Origin: JAUUSJ01 sp051880475
Lineage (GTDB): Bacteria > Bacillota > Clostridia > Lachnospirales > Lachnospiraceae
Length of the DNA: 64,000 nucleotides
Direction: 5' to 3'
NCBI GenBank assembly: GCA_051880475.1
Contig: JBJEOA010000059.1
Location: forward strand, 27,501-91,500
The position numbers and the translations under genes are program-made. This document shows, in pieces, positions 35,657-44,231 of the stretch. Position 1 is the first letter of the stretch, and each line of letters begins with the position of its first letter. Under the pieces are notes generated by a model. The model saw only the letters and a program-made list of their open reading frames with translations, searched no databases and was not told where the DNA came from.

Positions 35657-37066
35657 TTACTTTGTCAAAAGTCCTTTTCTCATCTTAAAAATCAAAGAAT
35701 TAAACTCCTTATCTCGTCTTGCCTGTTCTTCACCGTAAGATTTTGCATCAGCAAGGTAAATTTCATAATTTTTTTGTCTTAAATTAGAAAATTCTGTCAA
35801 AATGGTATCCGAAATCTTCTGCAAATCATTATCCCTAATAAGAGAACGAATATCATCAATTTGAATATCTAACAAACTATTTGCCCACTCGAAAATAAAA
35901 ATACGGTCTTCTGCTTTTGCACAATTAAAAATAATGTTTTGTAAATCAGACTGAAACTCAGCCGTATATTTATAGATTTTACTCTCGGTATCGAACTTTT
36001 CTTGCAATTCTCCGTTTGCCTGAAATACAAAGTTTTGATAAATACCTTTGCGTTCCTCCCGATAAAAAGTATCGATTTTATCGCGATAAGACTCCAATTT
36101 AGAAAGAATTTGCTGTGACACGGAAACTTCATATTCTTTTATCATTTCCACATGATGTGAGAGTTCCCACTCAATCATATCCTGAACTTTCTTTTCAATT
36201 TCCAGTCGCAATACTCTCCAACTCTCATACCATTTTTGCCAAACTTCTACTTCTATATCATCACTTTCACAAATGCTTCTAAAATCCTCTTTATAAGTTG
36301 TCTTAAATACGCGGTAACTTTCCGTCCATTTATCCCATGTATCTATTGCCCAACTAACATACTGGTAGTTTGCCTCAAAAAACTCTATCTTTTTAAGAGC
36401 ATTGCATATAATTTTGGCTGTATTTTCAGCAATAAGAGAAAAACTTGCTCTTTCTTCTTTTTCCAAAACTGCAAACTGATGAATCGCATCCTCTCCATTA
36501 TCAATTTCATCAATACGATATTCTAATTCATCTGCCTGATGCTTTATAGCAAGAATTTTGGACTTTGCACTATTCATTCCGAGAGAGAAACAACTTGCCA
36601 AATGACACTGGCGTTCACGTAAAAGCTTATTTTCTTCTTGATTCAAGTGATCATTTTCCTCGTATTTCTTTGAAAGTTTCAAACCGATAATATTAAAATC
36701 AAGAATTACTTTTTCTTTTTTCTTTTCGTAATAATCAAGCTTATCCAAAAGCTCCTCTGTCCATCGCTGCACTGCTTCATAATATTTAATAATGGATGCA
36801 TCAATTGCTTCTATATCATATTTTTCGAGCAATATTGTATAATCAAACGAAGAAGAAAATACCTCTACTGTTTGTGAATTATCAATATGCTCTTCCTGCA
36901 TTTCCTTCTGAAATTCCGTCAATACCTCATCAATCCTCTTTTGTCTACATTCATCGTCAATAAACTCTTCCTGCATTGCCTCCTCAAGTTTCTTTATTAA
37001 CTTCTGCTGTCTCTCTTCTACAAGTTTATTTCTAGCTCTCATCATCGCATTTACACCTATTACCAT
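35657..37066 (-). CDS. Large coiled-coil protein, partner of the LRAT-like gene
   Basis: A 469-residue, highly charged, mostly helical protein with no membrane segment and no recognisable catalytic motif. Heptad-like patterns run through residues 10-60 and 110-460. It is followed after 7 bases by the LRAT-like gene, so the two are very probably co-translated and may interact. I do not recognise the family. The start at 37066 follows GGGGAGGAATTAACT, giving AGGAGG-like spacing. Confidence 0.6.
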   Translation of the reverse strand: MVIGVNAMMRARNKLVEERQQKLIKKLEEAMQEEFIDDECRQKRIDEVLTEFQKEMQEEHIDNSQTVEVFSSSFDYTILLEKYDIEAIDASIIKYYEAVQRWTEELLDKLDYYEKKKEKVILDFNIIGLKLSKKYEENDHLNQEENKLLRERQCHLASCFSLGMNSAKSKILAIKHQADELEYRIDEIDNGEDAIHQFAVLEKEERASFSLIAENTAKIICNALKKIEFFEANYQYVSWAIDTWDKWTESYRVFKTTYKEDFRSICESDDIEVEVWQKWYESWRVLRLEIEKKVQDMIEWELSHHVEMIKEYEVSVSQQILSKLESYRDKIDTFYREERKGIYQNFVFQANGELQEKFDTESKIYKYTAEFQSDLQNIIFNCAKAEDRIFIFEWANSLLDIQIDDIRSLIRDNDLQKISDTILTEFSNLRQKNYEIYLADAKSYGEEQARRDKEFNSLIFKMRKGLLTK

Positions 37067-37402
37067 AGTTAATTCCTCCCCATATAATCAAGTGTTTTTT
37101 ATTAAAAATTCAAGGTTTTTTAACTTTTCATATCTCAGTGAACAAGCCACAGTGACGAATATTTTGATGTATCAAGTACTGAAATATTGGCTGCATCTTC
37201 TTCAATTAAGAGCATTACTTCCTAAAGTCGATTGTTGTTGTATCACGGTCATTCTTTATCAGATTATTGTGAGTATTGTCGTCGAGTTCTTTCGATTTCT
37301 TCAATTTTCAACGTCCACATTTTAAATTATACAGGAAGTTCCCTAAATACTCTAGTATACTTGAGTGTTTGGGTAAAAAAGAAGAAGAGCAGCTCTTAAT
37401 GC
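37067..37402. other. Gap with no supported gene
   Basis: 336 bases including the promoter region of the coiled-coil gene. A plus-strand open stretch at 37092-37325 has no ribosome-binding site and a composition like noncoding AT-rich DNA. The right-hand end carries the terminator of the next small gene. Confidence 0.45.
37375..37397 (-). terminator. Terminator of the small gene at 37403-37702
   Basis: On the minus strand AAGAG-CTG-CTCTT forms a short hairpin followed by CTTCTTTTTTA. Confidence 0.5.
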
Positions 37403-37702
37403 TTATTCAGTTGTATTTTTTATCAATCTCACCTTCTTTAAAAAAGTAATGGTGTCTTCGATACCAGCCATATAAGAAATATCCGCATACCGACAATCTA
37501 CTGTCTGTAAACAAGCGATATAATCATTTATTATTATCCTGTCATGCATCAGCAAATTAAGATCCATAAATCTCTTTGTTAATTTATCCAGATCTTTTTC
37601 ATCCTGTTGAAACATCTCATCTTCTGCACAAATCTTGTCTCTAGTTACATTAATATCCTCCGCTATTATCTGATTCATTATTTTTCTTATAAATAGATTC
37701 AT
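37403..37702 (-). CDS. Small helical protein of unknown function
   Basis: A 99-residue charged protein with no membrane segment; the C-terminal half (IINDYIACLQTVDCRYADISYMAG, shown in part as RYADISYMAG) looks like a compact helical domain. AGGAGG lies 13 bases before the ATG, slightly far; a second ATG at codon 9 is possible. A hairpin terminator follows the stop. I do not recognise the family and see no neighbour that suggests a role. Confidence 0.5.
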   Translation of the reverse strand: MNLFIRKIMNQIIAEDINVTRDKICAEDEMFQQDEKDLDKLTKRFMDLNLLMHDRIIINDYIACLQTVDCRYADISYMAGIEDTITFLKKVRLIKNTTE

Positions 37703-38207
37703 TCTTGTTTCATCCTCCTATACTATAACTGCAAATATTAATTTAATAATTAAATTGTACAAAGTTGCGAACTCAATGTCAAATAATAACGAATACTATA
37801 ATTCGACAAATATAACCCTTATTTGTCAAATTATCCAAGAGTTTAACAGTTGAATAATAGAAAAATGCTTCTATACCTCATAAAACCTGCTTTTTGTCGT
37901 CTTTTTGTTGATAGTATAAAATTTTGTAAGTTGATTAGAAAAGAAAAAAGAACAACTCAAAGGAAGAACTCCACTTTAGTAAAACCATAATATATTCACT
38001 GTCCACTCCAATCTGGATGTTAAAAAGTCTTTCGCAGACATCCGAATGGATCACCTTTTGGAAGCGGAAAATGGTGCTGTAGCCAACGGAAGTTTATATA
38101 GCAACGACAGGCTTCTTCTATTTCTCTACTCGAGTAAATTTCCTAGGAATAGGCATATACCACAATCTTGAATATCAACTTGAACTTGACTACAAGATTT
38201 CTCCCTT
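37703..38207. other. Gap: decayed sequence left of the transposase remnant
   Basis: About 500 bases with no supported gene. It includes repeat copy A and AT-rich sequence. Short open stretches at 38030-38150 on the plus strand lack start sites and may be old mobile-element DNA. Confidence 0.4.
37847..37920. repeat. Imperfect repeat copy A
   Basis: The segment beginning GTTGAATAATAGAAAAATGC and continuing through ATAAAACCTGCTTTTTGT resembles 40190-40250 in the same orientation. The two copies bracket the transposase-remnant area. Confidence 0.35.
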
Positions 38208-38489
38208 TTGGGGAGTACGCCTTATAAAGATTATGACAATCTAACTTCTCCAATACATAACTTAGCAATCGAACCAATTCATTATTCAGAACCAATCCTT
38301 CTAGATTTAATGGAAAAACCAGTTGATAAGTATCGTGAAATTCAGTATAATCTTTTTAGTATTTTGGGGCACTGTTCATATTCTAATGATACTATAAAAG
38401 GCGGTGGCTTTGGAATCCTTCTTTCAACATTTGTGCCCGAAAATAGGAGCATTGCATTTTGCAACACCCCATCTTTTTTTGCGTTCTAA
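38208..38489 (+). pseudogene. Open fragment of an unknown protein
   Basis: A 93-codon open stretch with plausible protein composition (for example EPILLDLMEKPVDKYREIQ and KGGGFGILLST) but no ribosome-binding site. It ends just before the ISL3-like transposase remnant. It may be the decayed interior of a gene interrupted long ago. I do not recognise the family. Confidence 0.25.
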
Positions 38490-38538
38490 CTTAATTCTGA
38501 AAACCTGAATCTTATCAAAAAGAAGTTTTCCATAGTAG

Positions 38539-38854
38539 CATGGGGCAAGGATGCATTCCTTGAGTTTCACGAAATACTAATGGATAATATACCGAAGAAA
38601 ATAGATTCATATATCAAGACATATGCTGATACGGCACTGTCATCTTTTTATAATGGTCTAAAAAAGGATATCTCTCGGTCAAGAACGCGATATCCCTGGA
38701 TGTAAGTTCTAGATTTGTCGAAGGAAACAACAACAAATTTAAACTCATCAAACGTATTGCATATGACAGCTCAAAGATTGTCAACCTGACTAAAAAGTGT
38801 AAGCTCGCTTTTCTAGCCAAAGCACTTGATTTTAATCTTATGAATCTGATATAA
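38539..38854 (+). pseudogene. C-terminal remnant of an ISL3-like transposase
   Basis: Two frames join to form a transposase end: first AWGKDAFLEFHEIL to YADTALSSFYNGLKKDI, then after a frameshift near 38670, VKNAISLDVSSRFVEGNNN and KFKLIKRIAY to CKLAFLAKALDF. The FVEGNNNKFKLIKRI block is the C-terminal signature of ISL3-type DDE transposases as I know them. The catalytic core is missing, so it is not functional. A hairpin follows at 38859-38885. Confidence 0.65.
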
Positions 38855-38858
38855 GCTA

Positions 38859-38885
38859 AGCCGTCAGAATTCTTATCTGGCGGCT
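38859..38885 (+). terminator. Hairpin after the ISL3-like remnant
   Basis: AGCCGTCAGA (38859-38868) pairs with TCTGGCGGCT (38876-38885), with one G-T pair and a 7-base loop. There is no strong T-run. Confidence 0.45.
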
Positions 38886-39063
38886 CAATTATTACACTAA
38901 TATACCCAAAGTTAAGAAAGAACCCCTTATTACAGAGGGTGTCTTTGTTTTGTATATATTTGCTATTTACTCATTTATAGTTATTATATTATTTCTGTCC
39001 AAACAATATAGTCTTACTTCTACTTCTGCCTACAGTATTTTTATCTTTAGCAGGCGCAAATGC

Positions 39064-39714
39064 TTATATCCCCTGCTCCATTTTCAGTTTTTCTTCAGGG
39101 TGAGTTACTGTGTAAAATTCATATATATTTCTCATTTGAACAACTATATCCACCCACGACGGATCGAGGTTTAGAAGGTCGATAATCATAGCATCATCAA
39201 GACCATTCTTTTGAGCAAGTTTTATGTCTTTCTCTAGCATTATCGCTTGTTCAGCTTTATTTTTCTCATACCCTAATTTTTCTGTTAGGATATAGACAAA
39301 GTGTTCATCAGGCGTCATCTTTTTGCCTATTTTGGATATGGACTCCCTTTTCTCTTTCTCGTACATTGCCATATACAAATTAGCTTTACGGATATCGTGT
39401 GCTGAACAATTTAATTCGCGAGAGATTTCTTCGATTGATTTCGTAGAAATCATTGGAAATGCTTCTAAGTATAGTGTCACATAATATTCGGCATCTTGGA
39501 TACCGAATTCCTTGTACTTATTCACTATTTCGTCGAATTCTTTCGATTCTAACTTAGGTTTCTTTTTCTCTAGCTGTCTAGGTTCTGGTTCACACTTCTT
39601 TTCCAGAAACGACAAATCTGCATCAGTATTACCTAATACGGAATCTACTGCATTACAGAAGTCAATACCAGCGAGTGCAATGCCATCAAACAAATTGTCT
39701 AAAAATAATCCCAT
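39064..39714 (-). CDS. Unknown protein with MGLF amphipathic N-terminus
   Basis: A 216-residue soluble protein. The start (AAAGGAGGAACTATATATG) has an excellent ribosome-binding site. Residues 1-30 (MGLFLDNLFDGIALAG) look like an amphipathic membrane-touching helix, followed by a charged linker and a helical C-terminal domain with LNCSAHDIRKANLYMAMYEK, which looks like a helix-turn-helix-type fold. Two other proteins in the window start a module with MGLF (35148 and 51802). No family is recognised. The gene is alone, next to transposase remnants. Confidence 0.6.
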   Translation of the reverse strand: MGLFLDNLFDGIALAGIDFCNAVDSVLGNTDADLSFLEKKCEPEPRQLEKKKPKLESKEFDEIVNKYKEFGIQDAEYYVTLYLEAFPMISTKSIEEISRELNCSAHDIRKANLYMAMYEKEKRESISKIGKKMTPDEHFVYILTEKLGYEKNKAEQAIMLEKDIKLAQKNGLDDAMIIDLLNLDPSWVDIVVQMRNIYEFYTVTHPEEKLKMEQGI

Positions 39715-39819
39715 ATATAGTTCCTCCTTTTAATGAATGAAATAAAACTGATTTATTACCAATTTCATTTCAAGTGTATATTGTATCAGTTGAACAATGT
39801 GCTATTTTGGGCGAGTCAT

Positions 39820-40179
39820 TCAACAAAAATGGACGGTATTTAAGCAATTTGTAAAGATTTGCAGATCTTTTCCATAGAATATTTTATCCTCTATAGCCTC
39901 TTCTATGCTTTCATGAATCTTTACAATATCTCCATATCCTATTTCAATTTTTGGAGTATGATACAGATTAATACAAGCATATTCTCCTTCATACTCAAAA
40001 GTAAAATTTTGGGTATATTCTCCCTTATTTCCGTGCGAATGCTGTTTCATATTTCTTTGCCCATCTTTATCGTAAAAAATACGATTAATTTGGACTTTTT
40101 TCTCTTTTCCCTCTTTCGTTTCAACAACTGCATATTTATTATAATTTTTATGAGTGATATTGTCAATATTAGTTGACAC
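39820..40179 (-). CDS. Unknown small protein, probably truncated at its 5' end
   Basis: The frame encodes a plausible mixed protein (KYAVVETKEGKEKKVQINRI to EGEYACINLYHTP and KIEIGYGDIVKIHESIEEA). A GTG at 40179 gives 119 residues, but no ribosome-binding site precedes it, and the frame stays open upstream to 40269 through sequence that matches repeat copy B. The true 5' end may therefore have been lost. No function can be given. Confidence 0.35.
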   Translation of the reverse strand: MSTNIDNITHKNYNKYAVVETKEGKEKKVQINRIFYDKDGQRNMKQHSHGNKGEYTQNFTFEYEGEYACINLYHTPKIEIGYGDIVKIHESIEEAIEDKIFYGKDLQIFTNCLNTVHFC

Positions 40180-40189
40180 AGAAGTTTGA

Positions 40190-40250
40190 CAGTTGAATAA
40201 TAAAAAAATACTTGCAGACTGTATAAAACTTGCTTTTTTTGTGTCAACTT
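40190..40250. repeat. Imperfect repeat copy B
   Basis: This segment starts GTTGAATAATAAAAAAATAC and continues with ATAAAACTTGCTTTTTTTGT; it matches 37847-37920 in the same orientation with several substitutions and small gaps. Confidence 0.35.
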
Positions 40251-40384
40251 TTTTGATTTCTTCGTACAAACCATTCTATTGGTGATAAAGGTAAGCGACA
40301 AGTGTTAAAACCATTGGTACTAGAGTATTTTTCTTGAGTAAAAAACAAAAAGAAAATCCTCTGATTCCTCCAAAATCGGAAACA

Positions 40385-40549
40385 GCAAAAGTCAATCATC
40401 TAAAACCATATTTGTATTTTAAATATTTATTGAAAGAGTTGCCAAAGTATTGGAATGGGTATGAGAACGAGTTTGAGAAGGATTTCCTTAAGAACTTATT
40501 TCCATGGTCAAAACAACTTCCGTCAGAGATACGAAAAACAGAAAAGTAG
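40385..40549 (+). pseudogene. C-terminal remnant of an IS66 transposase
   Basis: The frame ends with the typical IS66 TnpC tail: ETAKVNHLKPYLYFKYLL, then ELPKYWNGYENEFEKDF and LFPWSKQLPSEIRKTEK. The DDE core and the tnpA/tnpB genes are absent. A perfect hairpin follows 9 bases after the stop, as in intact IS66 elements. Confidence 0.75.
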
Positions 40550-40557
40550 AAAGTACT

Positions 40558-40581
40558 GCCATCCTCTAGAATGAGGATGGC
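40558..40581. terminator. Perfect hairpin at the IS66 remnant end
   Basis: GCCATCCTC (40558-40566) pairs with GAGGATGGC (40573-40581) around TAGAAT. It may also end transcription from the HAD gene on the other strand, though there is no T-run. Confidence 0.55.
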
Positions 40582-40617
40582 TTATTGAGGTCTCATACGA
40601 GTGGTTTATCGCTTACA

Positions 40618-41283
40618 TTATATATATTCAAAAATATCCATCGGTGAGTACAATGCATCAAATTCAATCCAACGCCTAGATTCATTCTCAGGATGGTTGC
40701 CTATATACCACAAAGCTTGAAAACATCTCATTCCAAGTTGCTCAGCCTTCTCTAATTCTTCTTTTCCATCCCCAACATACAAGCATTCACTCGGTGTTAC
40801 TTGCAATCGTTCAACACACAATCGATAGATATCCTCGTCCGGTTTTTGACATCTTTCTAAAAAAGATAAACACGTAGCATCAAAGAAAGTAAACAAATCG
40901 CTTTGTTGAATATGGATTACCTCTTCTGAAAAACAATTCGTTATTAAACCAAGCTTAAATCCCATATTTTTCAACATCTTCAACATGGGCATAATATCTT
41001 CATTTATGTTTAGAAATGCATTTTTTTCGAAAAAATGTCTTCTCCTTACAATCTGTTCAACTTTTTCGTTTGAAAACAAATTATGTTTCAACATAATAGT
41101 TTCAATGATTTCCTCAAAGGTTATTTCCCCAATAGTACGAACTTGTTTTGAATTTCTCCAAATTGGCATGAACAACTCTTCTTCAATTTGCAAATCTCGT
41201 GCAATTTCTTCACCGAAATATAGTTGCCCCGAATACTGCGTAACAAGAGTTTCATACATATCAAAAATAATAGCTTTAATCAC
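40618..41283 (-). CDS. HAD-superfamily hydrolase (probable sugar phosphatase)
   Basis: A 221-residue HAD subclass IA protein. Motif I reads FDMYETL, with the nucleophile Asp at position 8 and a second Asp replaced by Tyr (DxY, as in some haloacid-type and other variants). Motif II is ITNCFS, then a conserved Lys near QKPDEDIY, and motif III is YVGDGKEELEKA. It is the last gene of the minus-strand operon, 14 bases after the 697-residue gene. A phosphatase on a phosphorylated sugar is the likely role. The altered motif I could mean another reaction. Confidence 0.75.
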   Translation of the reverse strand: MIKAIIFDMYETLVTQYSGQLYFGEEIARDLQIEEELFMPIWRNSKQVRTIGEITFEEIIETIMLKHNLFSNEKVEQIVRRRHFFEKNAFLNINEDIMPMLKMLKNMGFKLGLITNCFSEEVIHIQQSDLFTFFDATCLSFLERCQKPDEDIYRLCVERLQVTPSECLYVGDGKEELEKAEQLGMRCFQALWYIGNHPENESRRWIEFDALYSPMDIFEYI

Positions 41284-41297
41284 AAAAAACTCCTATC

Positions 41298-43391
41298 TTA
41301 CTTCTGATGAAGCACAACATCATTCTTTAAAATATAGTTTATCGTCTCATCAGGTAAAATTCTTTTCATTGTACTGACATCTTTATCTGCAATCGCTCTT
41401 CGGGCGGTACCAGCAGATATTACCGCACCACAATCATCCAACTTTCTTTTTATAATGCTAACGGTAATCCCATGCTTAGGGGCTTCCTCACTAACCAAGT
41501 CATTATACTTGTCTGTAAAACTCCCCGATTCTTCTTCTCCCAAAAATCTATACTTTATTCCAAAGTAAGAAAATGTATATTTGTCAACCATTTCACCGGT
41601 AAATTTTAATGTTTTATTACTCTCAAACATTTTACTATCTCTATACATATATGCTGGAAAGTAAGAGGAAGATATTGCAAACGGTTCTATAGGTACCACA
41701 TAAACATTATTATATGCTTTCATATTCTCCCGGACAATTTCGACTCTATCTAGTACACTTAAGCTGTGAAAATAATCAGCCATTACAAATACAACTACTG
41801 CGTCCATCTCAAGCAGTGCTGTATCTATTAAATATTTGTGTCCCTTAGTAAAGGGGGCTGCATGAATGAGCATACCACCAATTTTTTCGTATTTACTAAG
41901 TTCCCTTTTTAATGCTGAATATCTTAAATAAAACGAAAGCAAATTAGGATTTACAACATTATAATATTCAAATTGAAATATATCGATATCCATCAACTCG
42001 AAATACGTTTTCTCATTTGCTCCACATACTACTTTTTCTTCTTTTCTTAACGAGAATAAACACTCTGCCATCAAGGAATTTGCAAATTTGTTACAATGTG
42101 CAGGGCAATCATAAAAAAATATCTCATTTTTATGTTTCTTCTGATTAAATACAGGATTCAAATTATATACAGAAATCCCCAATTCATCTAATATCGGATC
42201 CTTTTCAAATATAAATACAAATGCATCCCCAGCCTTTGCTGGAGTATTCAAAGCATTTATTACGTCGCACAGAAGAACTTGTCCATTATTTGTTCCATGA
42301 TTAAAAACCTTAATATTTATATTTTGATGTACATATATTTCCTGTAAGTATGATTCTATAGTATGTTCATCACTTACCATGTACCCACTCGAAATACATG
42401 GTCCATAAAGATGTAAAGAATTACAAAAGTTTTTCATTTCTGGTATTGTCTTTCTAATCCCACCTTTAATATGCAGATGTTCCACCGCAATGTCAGATTC
42501 AACTATAGAAAAACCATTATTAAGAGCCACCGTAGCATTCAATAGCCTATTATCAAGATATTCTAAGTCACTTTCATCAGCAGCAATTTTCTTTACAATA
42601 TCTTTATCTTCAATTAACTCTTGAAGAGTTTTCCCACTTCCGAGATTACATTCTTCAAAATATGATAGGCAAGTCAACTCCTCTGGAACTGGACCTTTTA
42701 CAAAATAATATTGCATATCATATTTTTCACAATAATCTGTAAATACTTTAAAAATTACTCTTTCAGCCAGAAAATAGAAATCTTCAAATCTCTTCACCAA
42801 ACTATGTGGTATATCCTCATAATAATCTTTTCCGTATCTAAAATTCCATATAGCTATGTTATCATTTTCCGGAATAGTGGAATACTTTTTGTGCCATATA
42901 AAATTTATATCTTCTATTTTCTTTCTTAAGTAATCTGTCAAATCACTTTCACAAAGTATATATATTCGTCTTACATTGCTTGCTTTTAAATAATCTGCAA
43001 ACTGATTTCCAAAAATATCTACATATCTAAGTGCTATGAAATTTCGGTATACTTGTCTAGGAAAATATCCATATTCCAAATTTCGATACTCACACACAAC
43101 ATCATCACCCACAAAAATCACAAGTTTTTTGTACATCCAAGTTTTTAAAATATCCTGTATTTGTTTGCTTGTTGGCATTTTATCAAAACATCTTATGTAG
43201 TCCTTATTCATAGATGGAGCATTTTTTAAAATCACATCAGCCTTATCCAATATTCCTATTATCCTGTCATTCTTCATAACATAAAAGACCATTAGTTCAT
43301 CTAAAACAAGTCGCTCCATTAATTCATGATATTCAAAATTATCCGCTTCCAAGTAACACATATTTTCACGATTAACTTTTGTATAATTCAT
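41298..43391 (-). CDS. Fused protein with citrate-lyase-ligase-like nucleotidyltransferase domain
   Basis: A 697-residue multidomain protein. The C-terminal part (about 500-697) contains HAAPFTKGHKYLIDTAL, the nucleotide-binding motif of the CitC/nucleotidyltransferase fold. The middle (about 310-430) has LYGPCISSGYMVSDEHTIESYL, a pattern I associate with SGNH-like or CitC-associated surface-polysaccharide proteins. The N-terminal 100 residues look like a CBS/PAS-sized regulatory or partner domain (VIFVGDDVVCEY nearby). It may activate a carboxylic acid or transfer a nucleotide onto a cluster product. No citrate lyase genes are nearby, so it is not a citrate lyase activator. Confidence 0.6.
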   Translation of the reverse strand: MNYTKVNRENMCYLEADNFEYHELMERLVLDELMVFYVMKNDRIIGILDKADVILKNAPSMNKDYIRCFDKMPTSKQIQDILKTWMYKKLVIFVGDDVVCEYRNLEYGYFPRQVYRNFIALRYVDIFGNQFADYLKASNVRRIYILCESDLTDYLRKKIEDINFIWHKKYSTIPENDNIAIWNFRYGKDYYEDIPHSLVKRFEDFYFLAERVIFKVFTDYCEKYDMQYYFVKGPVPEELTCLSYFEECNLGSGKTLQELIEDKDIVKKIAADESDLEYLDNRLLNATVALNNGFSIVESDIAVEHLHIKGGIRKTIPEMKNFCNSLHLYGPCISSGYMVSDEHTIESYLQEIYVHQNINIKVFNHGTNNGQVLLCDVINALNTPAKAGDAFVFIFEKDPILDELGISVYNLNPVFNQKKHKNEIFFYDCPAHCNKFANSLMAECLFSLRKEEKVVCGANEKTYFELMDIDIFQFEYYNVVNPNLLSFYLRYSALKRELSKYEKIGGMLIHAAPFTKGHKYLIDTALLEMDAVVVFVMADYFHSLSVLDRVEIVRENMKAYNNVYVVPIEPFAISSSYFPAYMYRDSKMFESNKTLKFTGEMVDKYTFSYFGIKYRFLGEEESGSFTDKYNDLVSEEAPKHGITVSIIKRKLDDCGAVISAGTARRAIADKDVSTMKRILPDETINYILKNDVVLHQK

Positions 43392-43395
43392 AAAA

Positions 43396-44223
43396 TCAGC
43401 TCCAATTCTTATCTATAAAATCAAAAACCGAATATGCAAACTTATAATTATCTTCCCTGTAATATTTACATTTCATAAAAATTTCAATAGCTTCATCAAT
43501 CCCTTGAAGCAACTGAACATTGTTTCTAGCATGATGGCGGATTTTCACAATATAGCTCGCCATATCGATATTCGGATCTGAACAACACACCTTTTCATAG
43601 TCAATACACTTTACAGTTTTATCTGCTAGGCACAAACAGTTTCCTGAATTTAGATCACCTAAAATAACATATTTTTGAGGAATTATTTCTCTTCCATATT
43701 TTATTTTTAATATTCTGGCGTAAAGCACAAATGAATAATAGGCTATCTCTTTTCTATATTTAGGTTTCTTACTGTAATAAGCCCATCGCTTACTATATAT
43801 GTCTATTAATTTCAAATATCCATAATTACAACATTCCACTTTTTGTTGATTTAATTGCCCTAATAACTGAATATAATTTTCAATAGATTTTCGAATATAA
43901 TCAAGTGCTACTTGAACGTTCTCTCTTTTAATTACACTTTTCATATCCCCTACACTATCTATAAACTCTGAAATAACACAAGTTTCACCATATTTTTTGG
44001 GTAGTGGATATTCTTTTCCTCCTAAAACTTTCCCTATCAACTTTTCATAAGAAATTTCTCTTTTTTCAGTACTATCTCCTTTTATTAACCATTTTATAAA
44101 AACCTTATCTCCGCTTGGACTTTCTGCCGAAAAATATAATCTTTCCTTTCGATACCTATTCACCTTCATCGGTAACACATTTTTATAACCAATATTATTC
44201 AGTTGTTCTACAAACTCTTCCAT
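43396..44223 (-). CDS. Aminoglycoside-phosphotransferase-like kinase 1
   Basis: A 275-residue small-molecule kinase of the APH/choline kinase fold. The catalytic loop ILGDLNSGNCL (near 188) and the metal-binding IDYEKVCCSDPNIDMASY (near 205) are visible; the catalytic loop has LGDLNSGN in place of the usual HGDLxxxN, so His is replaced by Leu-Gly. The N-terminal lobe has FIKWLIKGD with a candidate ATP lysine. It lies 4 bases before the 697-residue gene. A sugar or alcohol substrate is likely. Confidence 0.7.
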   Translation of the reverse strand: MEEFVEQLNNIGYKNVLPMKVNRYRKERLYFSAESPSGDKVFIKWLIKGDSTEKREISYEKLIGKVLGGKEYPLPKKYGETCVISEFIDSVGDMKSVIKRENVQVALDYIRKSIENYIQLLGQLNQQKVECCNYGYLKLIDIYSKRWAYYSKKPKYRKEIAYYSFVLYARILKIKYGREIIPQKYVILGDLNSGNCLCLADKTVKCIDYEKVCCSDPNIDMASYIVKIRHHARNNVQLLQGIDEAIEIFMKCKYYREDNYKFAYSVFDFIDKNWS

Positions 44224-44231
44224 TATACTGC

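Noticed and set aside
37092..37325. Plus-strand open stretch of 77 codons
   Set aside because: No start site, hydrophobic AT-driven composition, sits over the promoter region of the minus-strand gene.
38614..38820. Minus-strand open stretch of 68 codons
   Set aside because: It is the complement of the ISL3-like transposase remnant.
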